32,585 nt of DNA from positions 1 to 32,585 of the forward strand of contig JAULBX010027961.1 in the NCBI GenBank assembly GCA_032358255.1, read 5' to 3'. This document shows, piece by piece, positions 1-10,057 of the stretch. Positions within the stretch are counted from its first letter, which is position 1. Each line of letters starts with the position of its first letter. This stretch comes from Heterotrichella gracilis. Taxonomy: Eukaryota > Sar > Xanthophyceae > Tribonematales > Xanthonemataceae. Below the pieces are notes generated by a model that was not told the origin of the DNA, ran no database searches, and worked only from the letters and a program-made list of their open reading frames with translations. Both the position numbers and the translations under genes were made by a program.

Positions 1-144
1 CCAGCACCAGCACCAGCACCAGCACCAGCACCAGCACCAGCACCAGCACCAGCACCAGCACCAGCACCAGCACCAGCGCCAGAACCCGCACCCGCACCAG
101 CACCAGCACCAGCACCAGCGCCAGAACCCACACCAGCTCCGCCA
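1..144 (+). repeat. CCAGCA hexanucleotide repeat coding a Pro-Ala linker
   Basis: A nearly perfect (CCAGCA)n run with a few CCAGCG, CCCGCA and CCAGAA variants. In the exon phase set by the donor at 147 it reads Pro-Ala throughout. It is the linker between the N-terminal part and the GRDP-like domain of copy A, and is cut by the window edge. On the opposite strand it gives a meaningless Leu-Val run. Confidence 0.9.
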
Positions 145-965
145 ATGTAAGTCTGATTGGGCTCTACATGATGCATGGCATGGTCCTTTATGTGTGAGCT
201 GCAAGGCGATGCATGTTTCTTCCATTTCTCCATTCGCCATGACATGAACCCCCTTGCTGCACCGCCTGCAGGACCCTAGACACCCTGCGCCAGTCCCTGC
301 TCCCCTTGGCCACCGGCCCCAGCCCCCACGCACGGGCCCTGCTGGTTCAAGACTACCTGCGCTTCATGCGGCTCAAGGCCCTGCACCCAGGCACCCGCCT
401 GTCACCGCCCAAGCGCGTAGACCAGCTGTGGCACCGCCACCTGGAGAGGGCAGATGAGTACGCAGCCATGGAGGCCCTGTTTGGCTGCTAGCTGATGCAC
501 TATGATCGCTTCACGGACCGTGAGGCCTGGCTGGGCAATGTGCTGCGCACGGCAACTCTGTACTTGGCCACTTTTCGGCTGAAGCCATCGCAGGACGTCT
601 GGGAGTTTGAGGCAGGGGTGCAGGTGCTGGATGTGCCTGTACCCGGCAGCAGCGCTGAGCGCACACGTGTGTATGCCTACCCCGACTGCACGGTGAACGA
701 CGTGCTGCAGCGCCTGGAGGCTGCTGTGCCTGCCCTGGCCAGCAAGTCATACCAGTTCAGCGCGGGCGGCGAGGTGCTTTGCGGCTGGCGGCGCGTCTCC
801 CGCTGCCCACCTGTGTCAGAATGGAGCGCAGCGGTGTATGTTGAGAGTGCAGCGGGCATGCGCAGGAGGAGCACATTTAGAGGTCATGAGTTGGATGTGG
901 TTGTGACGGACCAGCTGGGCAGTGTGATGCGCCGGCTGTGCCCGCTAGTGCACATCCCCATGCAG
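1..965 (+). pseudogene. Copy A: exons 2 (partial) and 3 of a GRDP-like/ubiquitin-like family gene, broken by an in-frame stop
   Basis: Two exons are visible. The first (1-146, continuing left of the window) is almost pure Pro-Ala and ends at a gtaagt donor in phase 2. The second (272-965) follows a tgcag acceptor and ends at ATGCAG|gtgcgc in phase 0. It has exactly the length of the matching exon of copy B (694 bases) and reads the same way: LLVQDYLRFMRLK, VDQLWHRHL, then a ubiquitin-like part with YPDCTVNDV and FSAGGEVLCG. At 489-491 a TAG interrupts the frame right after LFGC; copy C has CAG (Gln) and copy B has GAG (Glu) there, so a C-to-T change from Gln is the simplest origin. The frame is open on both sides of the stop, so decay is recent or the exon is skipped. 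No exon 4 follows before copy B starts. It may be the 5' part of one gene together with copy B. Confidence 0.65.
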
Positions 966-1429
966 GTGCGCAGTCACCACCATGCGCTTGGGTGGCACAC
1001 TCTCCACTCCACCACGTACCACAAGCATGCATGTTTTGCTGTGTGCCGTTTCCACAAACCCAAAAGCAGCTGCATGCCGTCATCCCCTTGCCTCCACTGC
1101 TAGTAGCCATTGGCACGTAATTGACTAATCAACCATGGATGTCAGCAATACACCCAAACCCAGTGCCACTCACCTGAACCATGGTGCCACAGCCAGTACG
1201 GTATTGGCAGTGTGTTTGCTACGCACACTCACCTTTTAACCAAGCAAAACCAGGCGCACACCAACCACAGCGCCACGGGCCCAGTGTCATGGCTGTCATG
1301 GCTGCATTCACTCCCGCAGTGTGTCTCTGTGGGCATGGTAAGACCCCACGGCGACTTGCACCACAACCATGACCACGAACAGCATGGCAGGCTATTCAAA
1401 ACCCCTTTCTCAACCCGTGTTGTGTGCAG
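966..1429 (+). other. Intron or spacer between copy A exon 3 and copy B exon 2
   Basis: A gtgcgc donor stands at 966 and a tgtgcag acceptor ends at 1429. I find neither the exon 4 (ubiquitin-like) that should close copy A nor the exon 1 that should open copy B. The flanking exons are both phase 0, so splicing across this gap would join the copies in frame. Confidence 0.5.
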
Positions 1430-3818
1430 GTGGCGGGACAGGAGAAAGTGAACTGGCAAATGGTTGTGCAAGCCATGCCTGCCTTCAGTGAAGCCGACTC
1501 CAGCATGGTACCAGGCCTTGCAGCCCGCCTGGCCACTGTGGGCCGACAAGCGTGTGTGGAAGGGTCGTTGCGTGTGTGCAGGCTGGTGCAGGGTGAGGCA
1601 GGTCAGGCAGGGACGTCAGGGAGGGTGTCGCCACAGGCACCCGCAGCAGCGGCACGACCACCAGCGCCACCGCCACCATCTGACGCGCCAGCAGCATTAG
1701 CACCAGCACCAGCACCAGCACCAGCACCAGCACCAGCACCAGCACCAGCACCAGCACCAGGACCAGCACCAGGGCCGGCACCAGGACCAGCACCAGGGCC
1801 GGCACCAGCACCAGCACCAGGGCCTGCGCCAGCACCAGCACCAGCAATGTAAGTCCTAGCGGGCTCTGCATGATGCATGGCGTGGTCCCTTTATGCTTGT
1901 GCTGCAAGACGATGCATGGCATGATCCCTTTATGCTTATGCTGCAAGACGATGCATGGCGTGATCCCTTTATGCTTATGCTGCAAAAAGATGCATGCGCT
2001 TCCATTTCTTCATTTGCCATGACTTGAATTCCCTTGCTGCATCGCTTGCAGGACCCTAGACACCCTGCGCCAGTCCCTGCTTCCCCTGGCCACTGGCCCC
2101 AGCCCCCATGCCCGGTCCCTGCTGGTCCAGGACTACCTGCGCTTCATGCGCCTCAAGGCAATGCACCCAGACACACGCCTGTCACCGCCCAAGCGCGTAG
2201 ACCAGCTGTGGCACCGCCACCTGGAGAGGGCGGGGGAGTACGCAGCCATGGAGGGTCTGTTTGGCTGCGAGCTTATGCACTATGATCCCTTCACAGACCG
2301 CAAGGCATGGCTGCGCAATGTGCTGTGCACCGCAACTTTACACCTGGCCACGTTTCAGCTGAAACCCAGGCAGGACATCTGGGAGTTTGAGGCAGGGGTA
2401 CAGGTGCTGGATGTGCCTGTACCCGGCAGCAGCGCTGAGCATGCATCCGTGTATGCCTACCCCGACTGCACGGTGAATGACGTGCTGCAGCGCCTGCAGG
2501 CCGCTGTGCCTGCGCTGGCCAGCAAGTCCTACCAGTTCAGCGCAGGCGGCGAGGTGCTGTGCGGCAGGCGGCGCATCTCCCGCTGCCCACCTGTGTCAGA
2601 GTGGAGCGCAGCGGTGTATGTAGAGAGTGCAAGTGGCACGCGCCGGACGATCTCGTTTGGCCATGATAAGTTGGATGTGGTTGTGACGGACCAGCTTGGG
2701 TGCGTGCTGCGCCGGCTCTGCCCACTGGTGAAAATCCCGATGCAGGTGCGCCGCCTTTGCCATGCATGGGTGACGCTCTGTCCATTTCCTACACATCGCA
2801 TCCTTGGCATTTTTTTAGGGTTCAGCATGTCGGCACTTATAGGGAATATTTGCCACCGTCATTGCGCTTGCATTGATTCTCTCCTAATGTCAGATGTTAT
2901 ACTGGGATTTCATATGTCATGCATCACCTCTGTCGCAAGACAATTTCCTGGCGCGGTTGTGGGCTACAGGGCATACTATGCATGCGATAACAGGGGTCAT
3001 GCAATAACAGCAAGTAGTGCCTCATGCCCGTGGCACTGTCTACTGGTGGTAGGCATGCGTTTGGTATTCATACCATTCCTTGACCATCCTACGTTCATAC
3101 ATGTTTTCGGGTCGCGTGCCAAAATGCATGACATGCTCTTTCCTCAATGCGCACGCTGCCAGTTAATAAGGCGTGTGAATGAATGCAGGACATGCGCTTT
3201 TTCAGCGTATCTTATACCGAAGGCCTGCAGCCCCTCCCTGCTGGGGGTGGCTTGCTCCATGAGTACATCAGCGTGGGTCGCTCTGAGCTTCCAGAGCTGC
3301 CAGTGACAGTCAACGTGTGCTTGGCGTACAGCGAGGCTGCACTTGAAGCCCTGCAGCTCACCCTTGATGAGGGTTCCACTGTCTCAGACCTGTTTGACGG
3401 GCTGGATGCGCAGCTGTCAGAGCACTCGAGCTTGAGAGTGGACCAGCTGTATGTGTGTGTGGCAGGGACCCGCTTTGACTACCCAGACTGGCGCAAGCAA
3501 AGCCCGATGTTGCTGGATGTGGGTGTGGGTGATGGGGGTGTGGTGGAGGTTTCAGAGCTGGCACATGGCGAGTGGCCATGTGGCTTACAGACTGTGTACA
3601 TTTTGGACCAGGCAGAAAAGGCGATGGTCCTCCGGGTGAAGCCTGACACAAGGGTGGGGGCACTTGTGGAGGCGTATTGCATGCGCAGAGGGGTCGATGA
3701 AGGTTTGATCAAATTCCTCTTTGAGGGTGTGCGGTTGCAACGTGATAGGAGCATTGGGTACTACAACATTGAAGACGGGGAGTGCATCAGAGCAATGCGA
3801 GAGCAGATGGGGTGCTAG
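1430..3818 (+). CDS. Copy B: GRDP-like domain plus multiple ubiquitin-like modules, SUMO-like C-terminus ending Gly-Cys (5' exon not seen)
   Basis: Exons 1430-1848, 2052-2745 and 3189-3818 join in phase (419 bases ending phase 2, then 694, then 630, stop TAG). Exon 2 gives a helical stretch with VNWQMVVQAMPAF, then a Pro-Ala linker. Exon 3 has LLVQDYLRF and VDQLWHRHL (2197-2223), followed by FGCELMHYDPF. This matches the pattern of the glycine-rich-domain-protein (GRDP/DUF1399) family: a VDxxWHxH motif, a Tyr, then Phe-Gly and a His. A ubiquitin-like segment follows (YPDCTVNDV to AAVYV). Another seems to straddle the exon 3/4 junction (LDVVVTDQL, IPMQ-DMRF). Exon 4 adds a third (LTLDEGSTVSDLF, LLDVGVGDGGVVEV) and a final SUMO-like one (3582-3815: LRVKPDTRVGALVEAYC, IKFLFEGVRL) ending REQMGC. 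SUMO normally ends EQTGG. The strand pattern and SUMO likeness are seen; binding or conjugation is not known. Exon 1, present in C and D, is missing here. Confidence 0.72.
1700..1848 (+). repeat. CCAGCA/CCAGGACCAGCACCAGGGCCG coding repeat (Pro-Ala/Gly linker)
   Basis: Hexanucleotide repeat at the end of copy B exon 2. The first half is pure CCAGCA. The second half alternates Pro-Ala with Pro-Gly through CCAGGA and CCAGGG variants, a sign of higher-order unit duplication. It codes a flexible linker. Confidence 0.9.
1872..1998 (+). repeat. 39-bp intronic minisatellite, three full units plus a partial
   Basis: Units start at 1872, 1911 and 1950 with GATGCATGGC; a partial one starts at 1989. Each unit continues with tGaTCCCTTTATGCTT and CTGCAA. 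The equivalent intron of copy A (147-271) holds only one such unit plus the partial one, so the array grew after the A/B duplication. Confidence 0.9.
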
Positions 3819-4453
3819 CAGACGCAAACCAAGTTTGCAGTGCAAGTATGGTATACACATCAAAACTCAGTTGCCAGCTCAGTTCCCAATCAGTGTTTTA
3901 TTGCCAACTTGCCCACATTTTTTCGTCTTTCCCCGCGTATTGGCGGTCCAGTTTTTAGCAGGGATGCTTCTTGACTCTTCTACAAAGATTGCAAGTTGAG
4001 CAATTCATATTGACCCAAATTGAATGCGCAACTATTACAATACGGTGTGTATTTCTTGCCCATTTTATATTAATGTGCAATCGCGCAGGAATGCGCTTTC
4101 TTGCCAAGGTACCGCTCAGTTGCAATTTGCCCGTGACAGCAACACACAGTGCAGTAATGGGTAGTACTACTGTAACAGTAAAACGGTTTCACAATGACAA
4201 TGCCATCAGCCGATGCTCGGCTTCAAGCCTTTCCTGCAATTACAACTGTTACAAGTAGCTCTGTATGCAGACAATAACGTGCCACCCGTGGTACCACAAC
4301 GAGCAGTGACTTCAAGCCTGCCAAAATCCAAACAAACTTCCGACCAGCCTAGCTGTTCTGTACCTCTTTCCCATGTTGTTTCTCATGTAACCCCCTACGG
4401 GTTTCATGAACATCAAGTTATTTAAACCTGATCAGACATGTCCATGCTATTAC
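3819..4453. other. Convergent intergenic region between copy B and the kelch gene
   Basis: AT-richer non-coding sequence between two genes that end towards each other. It should hold both 3' untranslated regions. I see no convincing gene, RNA or repeat. Confidence 0.6.
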
Positions 4454-7400
4454 TCAGGTGCCCCCCTTCTTCTTGAACAGCTTCCTGCACCTTTTCCTGC
4501 AGAACTTGGGCTTGCTGACCTCCACCCATGCACCCCCAAGGGTGTCGTACTCCCACACATCGTTCAGGTAGCAGCTCTTGGGTGCCTCGCCACCAAATAT
4601 CACAAACTTGTCGATGTTCACTGTGGAGTTGCCAATCTGCATAGCACACGCACTTGCTTTGGGTTTAGAGTATAGGGCCAATTGCATGGACCCGCGCGCC
4701 CTCATGTCAGGTTCAGCAATTATAGCAACATATGTTCATTCAGGGAGGGTAAAGGATTTACGTGAATCTGCACACGCGCTCACGCAGAACAGCCACCTGT
4801 GTAGTCATCCATTCGGTGCCTGTGTGACCATGCAAAGCAATGTGCACAGCCATGGGTATACCCCGCCACTAAGTGTGTGGCTTGTGGCTAGCACAGCCTG
4901 TAATTTGAAGGCTAGCCTGGTTGTGCAAGCATGATCTCAGATGCTGTATGCTAAACTGCGCTTGGATATTGATTAGTGGGGATAGGTGACGGTCATTGTA
5001 TGCTATCTTGCACAACGAATTCTCTCTCTATATACCCTTCCCCTCACACATGACAATGCAAAGGCACGCGCTCTAGCCTGCAGGAGCCAACACAGAACAG
5101 AAGCGGAAAGGCGGGAGCCTGCTGCCTGCTGCAGTTTGAAAATACCATAGGCGGATGCAGGGAGGGCAAGCCCTCACGAAGGGAACGACCAATGCTTGCT
5201 TCAGGATATAGGCATCTCGCCGGGGAAATAGAATAGGGCCCTTGCCATGGGGACTAGAAATGTACTTTTTTATTTACAGGTTTATGTCCTTTATTTGTTT
5301 TTAGGAGCCTGGGGTCCTTTTCTATTCCCCCTGTACTCCCATCACATTCCTCCTTGATACACAAACTGCACAATTCCTCACCTTGACTGGATCTGTGTAG
5401 CTGATGAAGCTGTGCAGGAATCGCGGCAGCGGCAGAGGGCTGTCCAGCGGCGCCTGGGGGTCCTCTAGTGGCCCCAGCTTGGTCCACATCTTTGCCAGGG
5501 GGTCAAATGACCAGAAGCAACCGAGGATGCTGCTGCTGAGGTGGGTGACGTTCTTCCCTCCCCTGCCACCTGGAAATATTACAGGCCCGCAAATTGAAAC
5601 CTGGACATGCCGATGACATGCGTTCTGAAGTTAGGCATGCATAGCAAATGCCCCCTTGCATAGATACACAGGGGAGATGCGTATGAAATTTGTTATCCTG
5701 AGAGAGCATCGCGTCCCGAAGCCACCAGACACAGGTATGGCTGCTTCCAATCAACCGGTTGGCTTTGTTTGGCTGCCTCACCCAAGCAGACAAGGACAGT
5801 TTTCTTTGGGCCCACCACCTACCCAATGTAGGCATTGCTGCGCCACCTAATTAGGACTTGAGCCAGGATCCGACTTTGGATTCTAAGTGCACCACCTGCA
5901 AAATGCTCAGGGTCCCATTTATCCTTGACTGCACCACCTACCAAATATGAGCAGGGTCCCATTCACAAAGGCCCCAGCGTGGTGGTCCCTGGGCGCCGGC
6001 ATGGGACCCTCCAGGGCGCTCCAGTCCTCCCACTCATGCGATTCCAGGTTGAATGCCCACACATCGGTGTGGTAGTCAGACTCATCCCTGCCCCCGTGCA
6101 CAAGCATGAAGGGGGGGGTGCCCGGGAATGTGGCCGCGATGTGACCCTTGCGGGGCCCAGGGCCCTTGGAGAGCAGGCCATTGGCTGCAAGGGAGGGCAG
6201 ACACATAGTGATATAATCTAAGCATTTACGTGCACAGCCTATATGGGGTGCAGCGGGTTGGAATCAGGGTGGATCGCAAACCCTACTGGGACCTTGCCTA
6301 GCTTTTGAACTCTTTCAGACGTACATGCTGACCCTGCAGCTCCCAAGATTTAGTATGAGCAGTAATGTGGGTCCAATAACCGCCATGCATGATGGACACA
6401 CATTTGTGTTCGTAATGGAATACTCCTCAGGAGTTTGTAGAGGCCGTTGCATTGGTATCACAGGAAACCTGCACTGTTCACATAAACCCAGACCATGCGC
6501 ATGGCACAGAAACCCTACCTGGGCCCTTCTTTGCGTTCCACAACTCTGTCCACACCACTCGACTGCCATCCAGCTTTGCCTCCCACACGTCGTTCAGCAG
6601 CTTCCCACTGCACAGGGATGGGTTTGGGGGGTTGGTGATCGACAGGTTTGGTGGCATGCGTCTTTTCAGAGGCCACGTTGGGAACCATGTACCAGCTGCA
6701 AGGATGGGCGACATCCCATCTGGTGGCAGCAAGGTGCTGATTGTGCTGAATGCTACAGCTGATTCAGCAGGACCCAGCTGGTGCGGAAGTCCACAGATGG
6801 TGGTGGAAGAAAGCAAGTTGAGCCCTACTTGGAGCACCAAAAACTCCATCTACTGACCACCATATCACCCAGATTCTCCTGCAAATTTCCTGCACCCCAC
6901 CTGGCCATTCTGCCTCCCATGATCACCATCCTCCACCCCCCATCTTTGGCCTGGTAGGTGGTGGCGCTGTGTGCGCGGCGGGGGGCAGGGGCGGCTGCAA
7001 GGGGAGTAATCACACACAGGTAAAGGAGTGATGATAAAGTAAGAGGGAGGAGCACGAGAGATGGCATGCACACAGGTGGCAGAGGAAACACGTACTCAGA
7101 TGAGGTGCAGCAACAGAGATGGTGAATGACGACCATATCATATTTCTTGTTGGAGCATGTAGGTAGGGCTACACACATGCATGCAAAAGGACCCTCACAC
7201 AGTACCAGCGCTTACCTTGGTTGAAACCCGCTCGTGCGTGCTGCCATTTCCACCCATCATTCACTTTCAGCTGCCAGGTGTCCTGCAGATAGTCCTGCCC
7301 ATTTGACGCCCCCTTGGGTGCTCCTGCTTTGGAGCCACTGGGTGGAGCAGGGACTGGCGGATCCTCCTGCATTTCCTGCAAAACTTGCTCCCCCTCACTG

Positions 7401-8352
7401 TCCTCATCATAATCATACAGCCCATTGTACGTGTAATCGTCGCTGGTGCCGTCGCCAGCAAAGATGATGATGTCATTGGTGACGGGGTCCACAGCGCCCA
7501 CTGTCTTCCACCTCGGCAAGGGTTTCCAAGCCCAGGTACTCCCCAGCCCCCCGTTTCCATCTCCCCCTCCTGCTCTCCCCAGCGCATGGTTTCCCCCAGC
7601 ACTGGTGTTGTCACTGAAAAGGACCTTGTCCCAGGTGGAGGCCTCAAAATCAAACAGGTAGATGTCGTCATACATGCTGATGCCAGTGGAGATGGCTGGC
7701 CGGCCGCTCCACACCACGAGGGTTTTGCGCACGACGCTGCTGTGGTTTGCAGGGTTCTGCTGGCTGCCGTTGAGTGGCGGTGGCTTGGTCCACACCACTG
7801 CGATGGTGGATGACTTGCGGCATTGGGGAACTCCTGACGCCACTCGAGTCGCAACATGCACTGCAGCAGGGGATAGGCCTTGCCTGGTTGATAATAGGCA
7901 AGGATCTGATTGCCAGGGTACATGTGAGAGTGTGGAAGTTGGGTTGGCCATGTGGCGCCCTTGTCATGTCATGCCATGCCACGCCAATGTCACACCAGAG
8001 CCATGCTGAGGTATAGTTGAGCCTGAAGGAGATCCCTTTTAAAACCCTGACTGACACCCCTGTACTCAAGAGCATTGAAACCGTGCACTCGCGGCTTCCT
8101 TGCAGTCATGCAAGCAGCACCGAGTACTCGCCAGACAAACCCTACCCAAGGGTTATTCCCTGCCCACCTGCGGAGTCGGGCCACAGCATGAAGCCCAGCG
8201 CGACGCCGCACACGCCCATCACTGCCAAGGTGATGACCCCAACCAGAGCACCGGGGGAGGAAAGGCATCGTGCACAGCGCCCTTGGGGAGGTGGGTAGCT
8301 TACCACGGGCTCCGGCGCCTCGTGACCCTCATCGGGGTTTTGCAGCAGCTGC
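4454..8352 (-). CDS. Kelch-repeat beta-propeller protein with N-terminal membrane anchor (first exon not found)
   Basis: Exons on the minus strand: 8352-8168, 7860-7216, 6994-6901, 6607-6519, 6184-5942, 5569-5382 and 4636-4454 (stop TGA). All joins keep phase (1,1,2,1,1,0). About 540 residues are visible. The first exon gives a Pro-rich stretch and one hydrophobic helix (GALVGVITLAVMGVCGVALG). The rest forms about six kelch units, shown by VVWSGR with DDIYLFDF, DIIIFAGDG with DTWQL, MVIMGGR with LLNDVWEAKL, FMLVHGGR with TDVWAFNL, LLIFGGRGG with FWSFDPLAKMW, and KFVIFGGE with NDVWEYD. Kelch propellers are protein-binding scaffolds, and six blades is a usual count. The protein ends in a Cys/Lys/Arg-rich tail (CRKRCRKLFKKK). 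The visible first exon starts in phase 2, so at least one 5' exon lies above 8352. Partner and role cannot be told. The helix suggests a membrane-anchored propeller; which side of the membrane it faces is inference. Confidence 0.82.
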
Positions 8353-8812
8353 CTGCAATAGGGGTGTGGGCAAGCTTGATGCTGCGGAATGCTTGAGCAC
8401 AAGGCAGAAACACAATGTACGATGTCATTGGATGTTAAGGTTTTGCTTGCTGGACTCGGCGTACAGCATAGAACCAACAGCGAGTGGACCTTCTATAGGA
8501 TCTAGGGTTATAGGGTTAGGGTGTGGTAGAGCTGGACGGGTATGCTGCAATGCTGTTACGAGAGGACATGCAGCCACTACACGCTTGTGCACCGCTGTGT
8601 AGCTACATAGTACACCAGCACCGTCTGTCAAGCAGCACCTGGCAGTTTCCAGCTAGCTAGCTGAAGCAGCTATGCCTGCTGGTTGCACAATCCCCAGATG
8701 TGCACTGATATCGATCCCCAATAATAATAATAAAGCCCAAAAAACTACTTGCAGCCGTCACACTATTCAAACAGTTCCTGGCGGACAAAGCGGCTGGCAC
8801 CACTCAAGTTGT

Positions 8813-8836
8813 ATGTCATATGCATGCATATGACAT
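8813..8836. repeat. 24-bp perfect palindrome
   Basis: Perfect dyad centred on TGCA|TGCA (8821-8828), arms ATGTCATATGCA and its complement. It lies some 460 bp upstream of the first visible kelch exon. Could be a binding site or a cruciform-prone repeat. Confidence 0.85.
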
Positions 8837-9397
8837 TGCGTTTGTCCATCAAGTACCAGGGTTGTTGCAGCAGAAAACCCCGCAAACAAAGTGGTACAGG
8901 TATAGTATATGTTGTCACTGCGACTCAGGACACTGCCCACTTACTCGGTTATCTCATTACTACCACTCGGCTGCCCAGCCATGGCGTAAATATGCGCTCA
9001 GGGGTATCTTCCCATGCAAACGTAGATAAAGTCTACTCTCTAGGCTTGTTTGGAGCTTGCTAGGCTGCCGTCGGCAGTGGCATGCGTGAGGCTAATCACT
9101 TGTGCTACGCTGTTCAAAAACCAGGAGCAGTGGGCTTGTCTGGCTGACCAGGGTTGGTTAAGGTCCACCACGTCAGCTGACTGTAGGCGGGGCTGCAGCA
9201 GAAAAAATGCAGATATGCCGCTTTGCAAGTTGCGTGTTTGTCTTTTCTGTCCATTTCTGACGTTCGTAACCACAGTAGCTTGCCCGGAGGCAATACCCTG
9301 GCTAAGGGTTACGAAACGTGCTTGCCACGGTGGGCTAACTTCAGTACTGTGTAAGCAAGTGAGCATGGCTACTAATCAAGTCCAGCGTGCAATATTT

Positions 9398-9439
9398 GGA
9401 GCTCATGTTGCTGGAGAGTTTGCCGGCAACATGAGCTCC
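9398..9439. repeat. Inverted repeat, 14-bp perfect arms
   Basis: GGAGCTCATGTTGC (9398-9411) and its exact reverse complement (9426-9439) are separated by 14 bases. Could fold as a hairpin or be the remnant of a small non-autonomous element. No T-run follows. Confidence 0.85.
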
Positions 9440-9466
9440 TGACAACACCACGCGACTAATTATAAC

Positions 9467-9482
9467 CTAGGAGCGCTCCTAG
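9467..9482. repeat. 16-bp perfect palindrome
   Basis: CTAGGAGCGCTCCTAG, only 27 bases after the preceding inverted repeat, which shares the GGAGC core. Confidence 0.85.
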
Positions 9483-10057
9483 CTAGTTGTATCCATAGGT
9501 GGTGATCGCAGGCAGTGTCCACAACTTGACCAGGCAATCAGAAGTGCTGGCATACAAGCTGGCATGCACACTAAGCAAGTACTTACAACAAAGCCACAGC
9601 AGGCCCATGCGCTGATAACACACAGTGTTAGAAATGGGTTTTGAAATACCCTGCACTCCAAATGGAAGGGCAATCCTGTTACAAATGCTCTGTAGTATCA
9701 AGAAGAGATTTCTTGGAATCAGATACACCGCAGGCAGGGTGGTTGGTAATGTGCCTGTATAGGAATTTCTGGGAAGAATGAATAACACTGACTTGGCTCT
9801 TAGCCCTTTCTGGAACCTGGTCTACTGTGTTGGGCGGTTTACATGTTGCTTACTAACTTGGGAAATCCGTGGGTTTATGTGATTGAAATCGAGCATTTGT
9901 AAAATCCGTGGGTGGACATCAGCACAACACCATCAGTGAGATAGATATAAGTACTGTTGTGTATACTAGACAAAGGCAGCAACGCTAAAGATCTCGTAAA
10001 AAGGTGAGTTGTTTTGTGGCTTCATGAAACCACTCTGCACTGCAACATTGTTGCCAT

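Larger units (their letters stand above)
8353..10057. other. Region upstream of the kelch gene, downstream of copy C
   Basis: Should contain the missing 5' exon(s) and promoter of the kelch gene and the 3' end of copy C. I could not place a first exon with confidence. It holds three strong palindromic structures (listed separately), a telomere-like TAGGGTT patch near 8502-8520 and no recognisable coding segment. Confidence 0.5.

Noticed and set aside
1-144. CRISPR-like or satellite array
   Set aside because: Simple coding hexanucleotide repeat without spacers, in frame with a splice donor.
489-491. TAG read as Gln, as in some ulvophyte green algae
   Set aside because: TAG closes the OYE gene at a normal length and ends copies B and C exactly at the SUMO-type C-terminus, so TAG is a stop here.
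1485-1985. Leu-Val repeat protein on the minus strand over the CCAGCA array
   Set aside because: Antisense shadow of the Pro-Ala coding repeat; the plus frame has splice sites and paralogs.
9483-9788. Minus-strand frame with a WD-repeat-like SDCLVKLW
   Set aside because: Only one short match, no repeat pattern and no splice context.
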